Shown here: positions 21,468 to 33,511 of the stretch, in pieces
How positions within the stretch are numbered: position 1 is the first letter of the stretch
Layout of the letters: the number at the start of each line of letters is the position of its first letter
NCBI GenBank assembly: GCA_021186555.1
Contig: JAJKFL010000013.1
Coordinates: 31,266,743-31,330,742 of the forward strand
Source of the DNA: Reticulitermes speratus
Lineage: Eukaryota; Arthropoda; Insecta; Blattodea; Rhinotermitidae
Length of the DNA stretch: 64,000 nt
Direction: 5' to 3'
Made by a program: the position numbers and the translations under genes
The notes under the pieces: generated by a model
The model's input: only the letters and a program-made list of their open reading frames with translations
The model's database searches: none
What the model was told of the DNA's origin: nothing

Positions 21468-21560
21468 AACCAACTAAATGCACGCTGCTATTCACATATC
21501 AATGTTACATATATCGCTCCGACATGTTTCGGTGCTAATGCACCATCTTCAGGGAGCACG
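21468..21560 (-). ncRNA. Hammerhead ribozyme motif (21515-21560) plus conserved downstream block
   Basis: Minus strand: GCUCC / CUGAAGA / U / GGUGC-AUUA-GCACC / GAAA / C-AU-GU / C / GGAGC. Stem I is at least 5 bp, stem II 5 bp with a tetraloop, and stem III the minimal AC/GU with C at the cleavage site. No core defect is visible, making this one of the best candidates for activity. On the same strand GTGCATTTAGTTGGTT follows (21468-21483), a block also found downstream of other copies. Confidence 0.85.
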
Positions 21561-21647
21561 TGGTGCCAATTTTAAAACCAGCTGTCAGTAAACAGGCCAC
21601 TTGTTTATATGCTTCCACATTTCGGCAGGCTGCGTTGGTGATATCAC

Positions 21648-21782
21648 TAACTCCATGGAGCAGAGTCCTTCTTGAGAAGCTACAGGTCGTCAGCTAGTCA
21701 AGAAATTCCCCGCGTTTTATGGAACCCGAAGGTTCATCACCGCATTCACAACAGCCCGCCACCTGTCCCTATCCTGAGCCAT
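21648..21782 (-). pseudogene. LINE-alpha 3' tail
   Basis: The plus strand has CTCCATGGAGCAGAGTCCTT, CTTGAGAAGCTACAGG, CAAGAAATTCCCCGCGTTTT and GGAACCCGAAGGTTCATCAC, the reverse complement of the LINE-alpha tails at 44947 and 58185. It is truncated at 21782. Confidence 0.8.
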
Positions 21783-22050
21783 ATTGTACCAAAGAATCAG
21801 TCCAGGTCCGAGACTTTGTCAAATTTTTCGTAACATGGTAATTTTTTACGGTGAGGTGTTGTTAGCACCTCGCCCAATCCCCAAGCTGGAGGACCACCCC
21901 TTGTCGGCTGTCCGCGACTGCTTATTCAATGTATTCGCAGCTACCCTCCATATCCGGAGGCCGTTCCTCCATCCGCAACCTGAGGACGCGCCGTGCTGTG
22001 GTGACAGGGACCGACTTATCTTGGTGACAGGGACAGACTTATCGTGGCTG
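21783..22050. repeat. Probable 3' region of a second LINE type
   Basis: GGTGAGGTGTTGTTAGCACC, GGAGGACCACCCCTTGTCGG and CATATCCGGAGGCCGTTCCT have the look of a conserved LINE 3' region I have seen in insect repeats. No second copy exists in the window to compare with. The plus frame 21784-22059 is not a gene. 22060-22620 shows nothing. Confidence 0.35.
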
Positions 22051-22620
22051 AAACCATAAAGGGATCAAATAAAAAATCAGGCCCGTTACTACAGCCCGCT
22101 ATCGGACGTTCCAGGGTTCAGGGCCTATAAATCAGCTATCGTCGTGTCAACGTCGTTTACCTGCAGCCACCTGTCAGTTTCAGACTATCCATAATCATTC
22201 ATTTTGTGTGTTGAAATGTCCGCCTGTTACACTCCCCACTCTGTCTTTCGCAGTACTCCACTGTTCTGCTTCCTTCGTGTTTTCTGGTGCCGTTCAATCA
22301 TTCTTTTATCACATTCCATCTATTTCTTTTTGTCATGTTCCACCTGCTTCTTTGCTTGTGTTTCACTCGGTCTTCTGAAAGAATTTCACTTTTGTTTCTT
22401 CGCCAGTGACTCATTTGTTCGTCTGTGTTGCGTTTCGCCTCTTCCGTCTTGTCTTTCTCGCTCCATGTTTTCTTCTTTGCTTTTTTTTTACTTTGTCACG
22501 GTGCGTCAGGTGCTTGACACAGTTCTCGTCACCATGGCAACGGCACGCCATGAAGTAAACAAGAAACTAAGGTTTACCGTATCAAATGCAAAGCGACCCT
22601 TTATATTCCAATAAATTCAA

Positions 22621-23048
22621 CAGAGGTGCGCACCCAGAATTTTTCACTGGGGGGGGGGGGGGGGGGGGCTGACCCTGAGACTATACATAATTTATCTTTG
22701 ATTTTAAAATTTGTTATAAGAATCATGTCGTAAGTACAACTGAAACATGACACTCTTTTCAACTGCATTTATATACACATAAATATAGCTGCATGTTCCA
22801 TCACTCGATCACAGTGTCAAATCTTATTCTTTTTTATTTTTAAATTTATTTTCAAGATTCTAATGCACTGGTCATCAGCAGATTTCAGTGACTAATTTCG
22901 GCTGAAGGGTAAATCACGTAACACACTTCACATCAGCGTGTCTACAAAATCTGTGGTTTTTAAATTTCGGTTTTGGAGAGTTTGGGAAGGGGGGGGGGCT
23001 GCAGCCCGGCAGCCCCCCCCCCCGCCCACATTTGGGTGCGTCCTTGAA
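22621..23048. mobile_element. Putative TIR element with G-rich termini
   Basis: The left end (AGGTGCGCACCCAGAAT then a long G run and GGGCTG) is matched in reverse at the right end (CAGCCC, C run, then CATTTGGGTGCGTCCTT). The interior is AT-rich and non-coding. The target duplication was not identified. Such G-rich ends are common in insect DNA elements, but the superfamily is unresolved. Confidence 0.5.
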
Positions 23049-23124
23049 GAAATATATGACCGTAGCAAGGCTTACATAGAATTCAGACCTTCTGGAATAT
23101 GACGCCGTGTCATTGGGTGAGTGT

Positions 23125-23172
23125 TCCCCGACGTTTCGGAAAAACGTACTGCGTTCATCTTCAAAGGTTACG
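23125..23172 (-). ncRNA. Degenerate hammerhead-like motif (C3 to U type)
   Basis: Minus strand: UUGAAGA / U / GAACG...CGUUUUUCC / GAAA / CGUCGG. This resembles the motif of the type P palindromes. Stem II pairs only partly (AACG/CGUU), so function is unlikely. 23180-23900 has no recognised feature. Confidence 0.45.
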
Positions 23173-23900
23173 CAGTCCAAGAAGTCTACTTCACCTTGGA
23201 CTGCTTATACTTACAGACGAAGGCACTAGGCTCCTCCGAAAGTTCTGAAACCTCTCAAATAACGACAGTGTCACATACCAGGATGCCGGGATCTTCAGAC
23301 ATACCCCGGTGATAAACTCTAATCGGGTAAGACTTACACAGGTTCTAGAACTTTCATCAGTGTCATTTCCTTATTACATGCCTCGAGACACGTGGATCGG
23401 TCTGGCGCCTACACTTAATACCCTCAAAATGGATGTAATTTGTGTCTGCCAGGAAGTGCCTTGGGCAAAGAGAATACTCGGGCTTGGCGGGCTAACGATA
23501 AGAGATGGATAAAATATGTTGGCGTTTAAAGTAACCACTGTCTAATGTGAATCCAAAGAAAACTCTGCAATATTCTATATTACTGTAATTAAATGAAGCA
23601 ACAAACATACCGACAATTGTTACGGCAGTTAATTTAATTAAAAACTCTGCAATGTTTTGCATACGCTTGGCTTTGTTACCCACACCCCCAAGAGGCAAAG
23701 TTTTGGTCATCTAGGGGCCGTCCAGCAAAAACTGTTTCCACAACAACGTCGCTCCACGTGGCAGATCGCACTGCTGCCAATCGCCCGCAGAAACACCACA
23801 TCAGGAAAAACCACGCGCTCCAAGCAGTGTTGCCAACCGCAACGTGTCGTTATTCAACCTGAATTTCAATTCTAAAAGTCATGCTACATTTATCACCTAA

Positions 23901-24148
23901 AGGTAAATTTCAACCTATTAAAAGCCATGAAGGCATAGAAAGAGGCATAGCTCTACTCTTTCTTTAACCTCGGCGCTAGATGGGGGTGGTTAACATCAAG
24001 CCCCGGCCGCTTTACCTCCGGGAAAGAGATTCGGTACCCATTGTACAGGAGGCTGAGTGGGCCCCAAGGTCGGGATGGGCAGGTGCGGAAAATTTCGCCC
24101 CCAAACCGGATTCGATCACCGGACCGTCCAGGCCGTAGCAATGGTACA
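23901..24148 (-). mobile_element. SINE-B copy
   Basis: The plus strand reads GCCATGAAGGCATAGAAAG, AGCTCTACTCTTTCTTTAAC, CTCGGCGCTAGATGGGGGTG, CCCCGGCCGCTTTACCTCC, GTACCCATTGTACAGGAGGC and a B-box region ACCGGATTCGATCACCGGAC. It is the reverse complement of a tRNA-derived SINE best seen at 59133. The outermost head is lost. Confidence 0.85.
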
Positions 24149-24224
24149 TTTCTACATTTATAAAACATTAAACACGCATTTGTGTATTTTAAACACCGAA
24201 AAATGCGTCCAAAACTTTTGTCGC

Positions 24225-24412
24225 ATAACCTGAAGGAAGGAGACTACTTGGGAGACATAAACACAGATGGGAGGATGACATTTATATAAATTTAAGACAA
24301 GTACAGTGTAATGATATGGATTGAATTGAACAGGCTCGCAATACAACTCAACTGCGAGATTTTGTGACGACAGAAATGAACCTGCCTGCCCCATAAAATG
24401 GGGTAATTGTTA
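24225..24412 (+). pseudogene. LINE-alpha tail, strongly decayed
   Basis: CCTGAAGGAAGGAGACTACT, TGGGAGACATAAACACAGAT, GGGAGGATGACATTTATATA and CATAAAATGGGGTAATTG follow the order of the LINE-alpha 3' region at 44947 and 20640. Divergence is high. The rest of 24415-25040 is unrecognised. Confidence 0.55.
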
Positions 24413-25049
24413 ACCAGGTAACATACTGTCAGTTTCCTAAAAGCTCGATCCCTCCATGGAGTTAATTCATCAATATTGTGCCATTATATCCCTTCCTAAA
24501 CGTGCCTAAAGCGAAACCCTGGGGATACGATGACAGACGAAGAAACTACTGCAACACAGCGGGAGGGCCCGGGTTCGCATCTCGGTGCGGATACAGGCTT
24601 CATGAGGCGTTCCAGTGTCACTGTATGTTTATTTACCTTCAGTCACAATGACCAACAACGAGCTTAAAGAGCTGTCGCTAGGGAAGGTTATCCTACGGTC
24701 AACACCACCAAGTTTCGTGTTAAGAGAACTCTTACACTGGACAGAAACACAGGGAGAACTATAACAGCTCGAGGGAGGCGTGGAGGGCTCCACCCGTGGG
24801 TGTTCTTTCTGAGGCCTGAGTACGAAGGCTGTCCAGAAAATTCCCGAACTTTTAAAACAGCGCACCAACGCGAACGCGCAGCAATGTCCGGCAAGTGATG
24901 CATCCTAGTGGTGACCTTCGTGAGTCACCTGACACCAGTCGCATCATTCTATCTTCTTTAGTCTTCGTGCTGTGTCTGCCAGAGTAAACAAGTGATTGAT
25001 GAGTACGGCGATTTTTTTGTTGTTTAAATATGTCCGATTTTTACGAGCA

Positions 25050-25090
25050 GCGTGTGTGTGTGTGTGTGTGCGTGTGTGTGTGTGTGTGTG
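25050..25090. repeat. (GT)n microsatellite
   Basis: This is a TG run with a single C interruption. Confidence 0.93.
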
Positions 25091-25432
25091 GTGTCAGATT
25101 TTGTTTTAAATTAGGGAAAACGTTTTCAGAGACACTCTAAATGTTAAAAGCAAGCGTTTGGTAATGAATACCTGAGCCGCACTGAAACATAAGAGTGGTA
25201 GAAACGGTTTAAATAGGGCCTGTAATGGCGGGGCACAAAGCCGATTCTGCAGGCCGACGACCTGGTACGTCCATTTCGTGCATGCGTGTTATCCAAGAGC
25301 CTGGACAGAGCTTACTAGACTTATCGAGTTCATGGAGAATAAATCTGTTTTTGTTTTTAGTAAGTACGGTTAAATACGTTGTTCCATGAACCAGTATGGG
25401 AAATATCTGCCATAATGAAAGAGGGTGGGATT

Positions 25433-26585
25433 GAAGTGTGTGGGCGTGTATATATGTGATAGAGAGACAGCATCACGGTCGATTGAAGTGTGTGGGCGTG
25501 TATATATGTGACAGAGAGACAGCATCACGGTCGATTGAAGTGTGGGGAGTTAGGGAGCGTTGTATATATGTGATAGAGAGACAGCATCACGGTCGATTGA
25601 AGTGTGTGGGCGTGTATATATGTGATAGAGAGACAGCATCACGGTCGATTGAAGTGTGTGGGCGTGTATATGTGTGATAGAGAGACAGCATCACGGTCGA
25701 TTGAAGTGTGTGGGCGTGTATATATGTGATAAGACAGCATCACGGTCGATTGAAGTGTGTGGGCGTGCATATATGTGATAGAGAGACAGCATCACGGTCG
25801 ATTGAAGAGTGTGGGCGTGTATATATGTGATAGAGAGACAGCATCACGGTCGATTGAAGTGTGTGGGCGTGCATATATGTGATAGAGAGACAGCATCACG
25901 GTCGATTGAAGTGTGGGGGGCGTGTGATATATGTGATAGAGAGACAGCATCACGGTCGATTGAAGTGTGTGGGCGTGCATATATGTGATAGAGAGACAGC
26001 ATCACGTCGATTGAAGTGTGTGGGCGTGTATATACGTGATAGAGAGACAGCATCACGGTCGATTGAAGTGTGTGGGCGTGCATATGTGATAGACAGACAG
26101 CATCACAACGGGTCGATGAAGTGTGTGGGCGTGCATATATGTGACAGAGAGACAGCATCACGGTCGATTGAAGTGTGGGCGTGATATATGTATAGAGAGA
26201 CAGCATCACGGTCGATTGAAGTGTGTGGGCGTGCATATATGTAAGAGAGACAGCATCACGGTCGATTGAAGTGTTGGGCGTGCATATATGTCATAGAGAG
26301 ACAGCATCACGGTCGATTGAAGTGTGTGGGCGTGTATATATGTGATAGAGAGACAGCATCACGGTCGATTGAATGTGTCGTATATATGTGATAGAGAGAC
26401 AGCATCACGGTCGATTGAAGTGTGTGGGCGTGCATATATGTGATAGAGAGACAGCATCACGGTCGATTGAAGTGTGGCTGCATGTGGTGGGATGTGCGTA
26501 TATATGTGATAGAGAGACAGCATCACAGTCGATTGAAGTGTGTGGGCGTGCATATATGTGATAGAGAGACAGCATCACGGTCGAT
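25433..26585. repeat. 52-bp minisatellite, about 22 copies
   Basis: The unit contains GATTGAAGTGTGTGGGCGTG, TATATATGTGATAGAGAGAC and AGCATCACGGTC. Most units are nearly identical, with scattered 1-4-base gaps from about 25900 on. Repetitive frames on both strands (HICDRETASRS- and HTLQSTVMLSLYH-like) are artefacts. Confidence 0.96.
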
Positions 26586-26606
26586 TAGGCAAGCTAGTCT
26601 AAGAAA

Positions 26607-26790
26607 ACGGAAGCCGGGTAGCTCAGTCTATATAGTGACTATGCTGCAGGTTGGACCGTTACCGGCAGGGAAATACTTTACTTGACTTAAACGTCCAGAC
26701 CGGCTCTGTGACCCACTCAGCCTCCTACCCAACAGGTACCGGGGCTCTTTCCTGGCGGGCACAGCGGTATGTTCCTCAGAAACGTAAGCC
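26607..26790 (+). mobile_element. SINE-B copy with tRNA-like head, 3' truncated
   Basis: The head GCCGGGTAGCTCAGTCTATA matches the start of SINE-B (compare the minus strand at 59419). It is followed by CAGACCGGCTCTGTGACCCA, CTCAGCCTCCTACCCAACAG and GGTACCGGGGCTCTTTCCTG. It abuts the 52-bp array. 27000-27315 is unrecognised. Confidence 0.7.
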
Positions 26791-27314
26791 CCTACCAGAA
26801 TATCGGTGTTATATACGTAAGCCCAAAACGTAACAGGCGCCACTTTCTTTTTTCATGTCTCGCTTCCTTATCTGATGTAGCTTCTACAGTGGCGTACTTT
26901 ATGGCGCAGAAGTATTTACTGGTTGCTTCTTAAACTATGAAAGGACGCATAAATGAACAGTGTCTGTAATACACAGCTTATGAGGTTCTTATGCTGAACT
27001 GCGACGGCAGCGCAGCCAAGCGGTCAGGCGGTGTACTCATTCATGACCACCTGCGTGTCAACAAAATTAAAAACAATTTCCGAGAGTCTGACCATTATTT
27101 TATCCCGACAAACTGTTTGTCAATAACACTGCACTGAGTCGCCCCAAGCTACCACAGATCCACACATAAAGAAGACCAACACCGAAACGTATATTCAGAA
27201 GGATGGCATTAGTTTGAGAACTAATATTCGAGGAAATTTACACGCCATAATGCTTAAAGCCCAGCGGATACTTATATTCCACAAGGTTTAACAATCAGAA
27301 ATTTTACGTTCCGC

Positions 27315-30300
27315 CCACACAGTGTATTTATGTGTTACAGCATTATCAAGTTAAGGTACAAACTGTGTACAGTGCGGTACGGACTGCAGTGTTACAGTGT
27401 TATTATGTTAAGATACAAACTGTGTACAGTGCGGTACGGACTGCAGTGTTACAGTGTTATTATGTTAAGGTACAAACTGTGTACAGTGCGGTACGGACTG
27501 CAGTGTTACAGTGTTATTATGTTAAGATACAAACTGTGTACGGTGCGGTACGGACTGCAGTGTTACAGTGTTATTATGTTAAGGTACAAACTGTGTACAG
27601 TGCGGTACGGACTGCAGTGTTACAGTGTTATTATGTTAAGGTACAAACTGTGTACAGTGCGGTACGGACTGCAGTGTTACAGTGTTATTATGTTAAGGTA
27701 CAAACTGTGTACAGTGCGGTACGGACTGCAGTGTTAGTGTTATTATGTTAAGGTACAAACTGTGTACAGTGCGGTACGGACTGCAGTGTTACAGTGTTAT
27801 TATGTTAAGGTACAAACTGTGTACAGTGCGGTAAGGACTGCAGTGTTACAGTGTTATTATGTTAAGGTACAAACTGTGTACAGTGCGGTACGGACTGCAG
27901 TGTTACAGTGTTATTATGTTAAGATACAAACTGTGTACAGTGCGGTACGGACTGCAGTGTTACAGTGTTATTATGTTAAGGTACAAACTGTGTACAGTGC
28001 GGTACGGACTGCAGTGTTACAGTGTTATTATGTTAAGATACAAACTGTGTACGGTGCGGTACGGACTGCAGTGTTACAGTGTTATTATGTTAAGGTACAA
28101 ACTGTGTACAGTGCGGTACGGACTGCAGTGTTACAGTGTTATTATGTTAAGGTACAAACTGTGTACAGTGCGGTACGGACTGCAGTGTTACCAGTGTTAT
28201 TATGTTAAGGTACAAACTGTGTACAGTGCGGTACGGACTGCAGTGTTAGTGTTATTATGTTAAGGTACAAACTGTGTACAGTGCGGTACGGACTGCAGTG
28301 TTACAGTTTTTATGTTAAGTACTTTACAGTGCGTAAGGCGAGTTTACGTGTTATATGAAGACAATGAACAGTGTCTGTAATACAAGTTATAGTTTATAAC
28401 TGCGACAGGCGACGCGCGTGTTACATGACATGAGGACAAATTAAATCGGTTGGATTATTTACAGTGTAATATGTAAGACACACGTACATGCACGGACTAT
28501 GAAGTGTTATTTGAATAAATCGGTACGTGCTAAGCGCGGTACTTATTAAGGTACAACGTTCGTCGACGGATAGTGTTACAGTTATAGTTAAGTACAAACT
28601 GTGTACAGTGCGTACGGACTGCAGTGTTACAGTGTTATATGTTAAGGTACAACTGGTACATGCGGTACGGACGCAGTGTTAGTGTTATTATTTAAGGTAC
28701 AAACTGTGTACAGTGCGGTACGGACTGCAGTGTTACAGTGTTATTATGTTAAGTACAAACGTTACTGGTAGACGCAGTGTCGGTTATATTAGACAACGTG
28801 TACATCGGACGATCGTGTTACAGTGTTATTATGTAAGTACAAACGTGTACAGTGCGGACGGACTGCAGTGTACGTGTTATTATTAAGGTACAAACTGTGT
28901 ACATGCGTAGACTGCAGTAGTGTTATTAGTTAAGTCAAACGTGTACGTCGGACGGACTGCAGTGTACAGTGTATTATGTTAAGGTACAAACGTGTACAGT
29001 GCGTAGGACTGCAGTGTTACAGTGTTATTATGTAAGGTACAAACTGTGTACAGCGGTACGACTGCAGTGTACAGTTTATATGTAAGTACAAACTGGTACA
29101 GTGCGGTACGGACGCATGTTAGTGTAATGTTAAGGTACAACGTGTACACGTACGGACCATGTACAGTGTATTAGTAAGACAAACGTGTACAGTGCGTAGG
29201 ACTGCAGTACATGTTATAGTAAGTACAACTGTGTAGTGGTATGACGAGTTACAGTATTATGAGAAACTGGTACAGTGCGGTACGGACTGCAGTGTTACAG
29301 TGTATATGTTAAGTACAAACTGTGTAAGTGCGGTAGGATGCAGTGTACGTGTATTAGTAGGTACAACGTGTACGTGCGGACGGACTGCAGTGTTAGTGTT
29401 TATGTTAAGGTACAAACGTGTACAGTGCGTACGGATGCAGGTTACAGTGTATTATGTTAAGGTACAAACTGTGTACAGTGGGTAGGACGAGGTTACATGT
29501 TATTATGTTAAGTAAAACTGGTACAGTGCGGTACGGACTGCAGTTACAGTGTATTATTGGTCAACGTAGTGCGTAGGATGAGTGTACAGTTATATGTTAA
29601 GGTACAAACGTGTACAGTGCGGTACGGACGCAGTTTACAGTGTTATTATGTTAAGGTACAATGTGTACGGCGGTACACGGTGTACAGTGTTAGTTAGTAC
29701 AATTGTGTACAGTGCGGTACGGACTGAGTTTAGGTATTAGTAAGACAAACTGTGTACAGTGCGTACGATGCAGGTTCAGTGTTATAGTAAGTACAAACTG
29801 TAATGCGTACGACTGAGTTAGGTTATTATTAAGTACAAACGTGTACAGGCGGTACGACTGCAGTGTTAGTGTTATGTTAAGGTACAAACTGTGTACAGTG
29901 CGTAGACTGCAGTGTACAGTGTTATTATGTAAGGTACAAATGTGTACAGGCGGTACGGACTGAGTGTTAGTGTTATATGTAAGTACAAACTGTGTACGTA
30001 CAGTGTATTATGTTAAGGTACAAACTGTGTACAGTGCGGTAGGACTGCAGTGTTACAGTGTTATTATGTTAAGGAGTACAAACTGTGTACAGGCGGTATG
30101 GACGTTAAGTTACAATGTTATTATGTTAAGGTATAAACTGGGTACAGTGCGGTACGGACTGCAGTGTTACAGTGGTTATTATGTTAAGGTACAAACTGTG
30201 TAAAGTGCGGTAGGATTGCAGTGTTACAGTGTAATTAGTTAAGGTACAAACTGTGTACAGTGCGGTACGGACTGTCAGTGTTACAGTGTTATTATGTTAA

Positions 30301-31195
30301 GGTACAATCTGTGTACGGTGCGTACGGACTGCGGTTACAGTGTTATATGTTAAGGTACAAATGGTACAGTGCGACGGACGCAGTGTTACAGTGTTATGGA
30401 TTGATGTTAAGGTAAACTGTGTACAGTGCGGTACGGACTGCGTGTTACAGTGGTTATAGTTAAGTACAACTGTGTACAGTGCGGTACGGACAAGCAGTGT
30501 GTGTTATTATGTTAAGGATACAAATGTGTACAGTGCGTAGGACTGCAGTGTTACAGTGTTAATATGTTAAGGTAGAAACTGTGTACAGTGCGGTAGGATG
30601 CAGTGTTACTAGTGTATTATGTTAATGGTCAACTGTGTACAGTGCTGGTCGGACTTCAGTGTTACAGTGTTAATATGTAAGATACAAACTGGTGTACAGT
30701 GCGGTACGGACTGCATGTTACAGTCTATTATGTTAAGTACAATGTGTAACAGTGCGGTTACGGACTGCAGTTAAGTTACAGTGTTATTAGTTAAGATACA
30801 AACTGTGTACGGTGCGGTACGGACTGCAGTGTTACAGTGTTATTAGTAAGTACAAACTGTGTACAGTGCGGTACGGACTGCAGTGTTACAGTGTTATTAT
30901 GTTAAGGTACAAACTGTGTACAGTGCGGTACGAGATGCAGTGTTACAGTGTTATTAGTTAAGGTACAAACTGTGTACAGTGCGGTACGGACTGCAGTGTT
31001 AGTGTTATTATGTTAAGGTACAAACTGTGTACAGTGCGGTACGGACTGCAGTGTTACAGTGTTATTATGTTAAGGTACAAACTGTGTACAGTGCGGTACG
31101 GACTGCAGTGTTACAGTGTTATTATGTTAAGGTACAAATTGTGTACAGTGCGGTACGGACTGCAGTGTTACAGTGTTATTATGTTAAAGTACAAA
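27315..31195. repeat. 57-bp satellite-like array, about 68 units
   Basis: The unit is GTTACAGTGTTATTATGTTA, AGGTACAAACTGTGTACAGT, GCGGTACGGACTGCAGT. Flanking parts (27315-28310 and about 30780-31195) are nearly perfect, with a few G/A variants (AAGATACAAAC). The centre (about 28310-30780) is riddled with single-base deletions and some insertions. Since 57 is a multiple of 3, the clean parts give long repetitive frames (YSAVRTAVLQCYYVK- and LRYKLCTVRYGLQCYS-like) in two phases, which are not genes. Confidence 0.97.
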
Positions 31196-31246
31196 GAACT
31201 AGTATGAAAACTGTTTGCGGTGTAGTTAAGGCTACAGTGTAACAAT

Positions 31247-31282
31247 GTTGTTGTCGTCGTCGTCGTTGTTGTTGTTGTTGTT
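31247..31282. repeat. (GTC/GTT)n trinucleotide run
   Basis: A TTG/TCG triplet run. 31283-31760 is otherwise unrecognised apart from a short GA run at 31597-31605. Confidence 0.9.
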
Positions 31283-31760
31283 GAAATGGAAATGCGGAGT
31301 AGAAACTGTAGAAGTTCTTCTGTCCCACAATTCAGAATGCAATAATTCAGTGTCAGGGCCGGTGGGTAATTTACAGATATAATATCGTACTGTGCTAAAT
31401 CTGAAAGCCAAGACCCACCTCCTGCCATTTCGGAATTATCATACGAAGGGCGGCACAAAAGAGCGCAGTTACACTCCATTGAAATACTGCAGCAATTTTA
31501 ATTAAAGCAAAGATGTGAAAAGGGGTGTTATATTGTACAAACGGGCATTTGCAAAGTGAAAAGAAGGAGTGAATATGTGCGTGTTGTGTGAGTGAGAGAG
31601 AGAGAAACAGAGTATTTTGGTGTAACTGACAGTGTGTGAGAGCGTGATTTAAGTGTCTGTGAGAGTGAATGTGATTCATTCGGCGTGCGATTACGTGAAA
31701 GTTCATGAAAGCAGACTCGACATTCAATTTGAATCTTACGACGCACTCTCCGGTAAACTG

Positions 31761-32045
31761 GAGCCGGTATACCTGGGTCAGTATAGCGACTAACTGCGGG
31801 CTAAAAAATCCGGGGTTCGAGTCCCGGGAATGGCATGAAATATTTCTCTTCTACAGAGCCTGGAGGCTCTGGGGTCCCCTTAGCCTATTCAATGGGTAAT
31901 AGGATTCCTTGACAAGGTAAAGCGGCTGGGGCCTGATGTAAACTATTCACCGCCAATTAGTGCCGAGGTTAAGAATAAGTGGAGCTGAACCTCTACTCCC
32001 CATACATGCCTTCATGGCGTGGAAAGAAACAACTTTACCTTTACC
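31761..32045 (+). mobile_element. SINE-B, near full length
   Basis: The head AGCCGGTATACCTGGGTCAG has an A box, and GGGGTTCGAGTCCCGGG is a strong B box. The body has GAGCCTGGAGGCTCTGGGG, TTCAATGGGTAATAGGATT, GCCAATTAGTGCCGAGGTTA and CTCCCCATACATGCCTTCAT, ending in a CTTTACCTTTACC tail. It is an independent family from SINE-A, though both end in similar TTTACC tails. Confidence 0.88.
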
Positions 32046-32249
32046 CTTTTCACTTTAAAGTAAATTTATTTTCTTCATAAATTAGAATTAAGTATCATTT
32101 CTCCGAAAGAAACTCTGGGAATACAATAAATAATAAATTAGTGGCCATGTGTACACTAATTTTACAAATGCGGAGTACTGAAAAACAAACGATATCTATA
32201 CAAGTTTTCACATTTTCATGACAGTTATTCTACAAATAATGACATTTTT

Positions 32250-32385
32250 TAGCTTTTACGCCGCGTGGTAAGGGTGTGTTTTGTCGTTTCGGAGGATCGT
32301 ACTGCCTCCATCTTCAGCGTGACTGAGTGTGGTTCAAGTGGACATATCCGAAACGTCGGGACAAACCTTCATTACACGGTGTAAA
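32250..32385. mobile_element. Inverted pair of hammerhead motifs
   Basis: The left part (ACGCCGCGTGGTAAGGGTG then GTCGTTTCGGAGGA) is mirrored, with divergence, by ATATCCGAAACGTCGGGACA and CATTACACGGTGTAAAG. The arms are short and decayed. The nearby stretch 32390-33380 holds a C-run (32445-32458) but no gene I can support. Confidence 0.5.
32277..32322 (-). ncRNA. Hammerhead motif, intact core, damaged stem III
   Basis: Minus strand: CUGAAGA / U / GGAGG-CAGUACGAU-CCUCC / GAAA / C-GACA-AA. The catalytic core and stem II are perfect. The expected GU closing stem III is AA and stem I is not evident, so it is probably inactive. Confidence 0.65.
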
Positions 32386-33383
32386 GATCCCAAATGGGAA
32401 CACCATTCGAACAAATAATTAAGTCAGGTGTCATAAAAGAAACACCCCCCCCCCCCCCACATATAGTGATGAGACTTCAGTTTGCTCGTCAAGCAGAAGC
32501 AAATATTGTTGACTGTTTGTTAACTGACGGCTACTTGAAGAATGTAACTAATTTGTTTCAAAACAGAAGCAAAGTTACCCTGCGCCTAGGCACCATGCCA
32601 TAAAGAAACATAGGGGGCGAGGAGGACAAGCTTCGCGCAATGGCCAATTAGACCCTGAAGTCGCTGGTACCCAGCTGTGCGCAGGCTGTGTCGTCCAATA
32701 ACTTAACTCTTCAATGTCGGCCTAGGTGCAGTGTACGGTTTTAAATGCATTTGAGGCTACAGCAAATTAAAAACCCCCCATTTCTGGTCAGTAGCTGGAA
32801 TTTAACCCCACGAGTCACTGAAGTGTTAAAATGATGCAATACTGTCAATATAATGTATGCAGTGTGTAGCAAGATTACATCCACAAAGTACCCATCATTT
32901 TGCATGAAAATCTTCAGCGCGAGTCTCACAAACCTTACGGCCCTCCTACCTCAGTCACGTGATTGCAGCTACTACGTAAGCAGACCAATACTGGCACCTC
33001 CACCGCTCTGACTGCAGAAACACACTGATCTACGCGCACACGACTTCGCGCACTCTCCCGACTTCTGACATCAGCCTAGGCTCGCTAACGTTACATGCGC
33101 CTGAAGCTGGAAACTTTGTGGAATAAATCTTGCTATACGTGTTCTTGTAGTGTTCACTGACACAGCACATGCGCACCAAGCAGGCTGGTGTTGCGGTATC
33201 TGTATACTGGAGGTAACCTCTTACAACCTCCTCCCGGTCACCGACCGTAAGGTTTTACTCAGGTCCTCCAGAGAAAGGCCGGTAGAGTACATCGGTTAGG
33301 AAACTGATTCCTTCCAAATCCTTGGCAGCTGGGTAATCATTCTACGTTTCGACAGTGTGGACTGAGATATTGTCCTTGATTTC

Positions 33384-33511
33384 AGGCTTCCGCCGCGATG
33401 TTGATGAAATATGTGGCCTTCTGGGTTATTACACGGCGTCGTGTGGTAATTGTTTACCGACGTTTCGGGACAACGTATCGGTCCCATCCTCACGGGTCAA
33501 GAGTCCGAGTA
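33384..33511 (-). mobile_element. Single arm of palindromic element type P
   Basis: CAGGCTTCCGCCGCGATGTT, CTTCTGGGTTATTACAC, ACCGACGTTTCGGGACAACG and TATCGGTCCCATCCTCACGG correspond to the left arm of the elements at 1 and 57570. The second arm is absent. In the hammerhead-like motif (minus strand, 33460-33500) stem II GGGAC/GUCCC and GAAAC-GUCG-GU-A are kept. Confidence 0.75.

Noticed and set aside
22204..22614. Plus-strand frame of 136 codons rich in Cys, Phe and Ser
   Set aside because: It is a pyrimidine-rich strand composition effect with no recognisable domain.
27005..27040. tRNA-like word GCGCAGCCAAGCGGTCAGGC
   Set aside because: No matching B box or SINE body follows.
27180..27200. 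ACCGAAACGTATATTC resembling a hammerhead 3' part
   Set aside because: The upstream half is missing and stem II cannot be drawn.
27330..28263. Frames of 134-148 codons with a 19-residue repeat
   Set aside because: The unit is 57 bp (19 codons) and two different phases are open at once. The array is a satellite, not a repeat protein gene.
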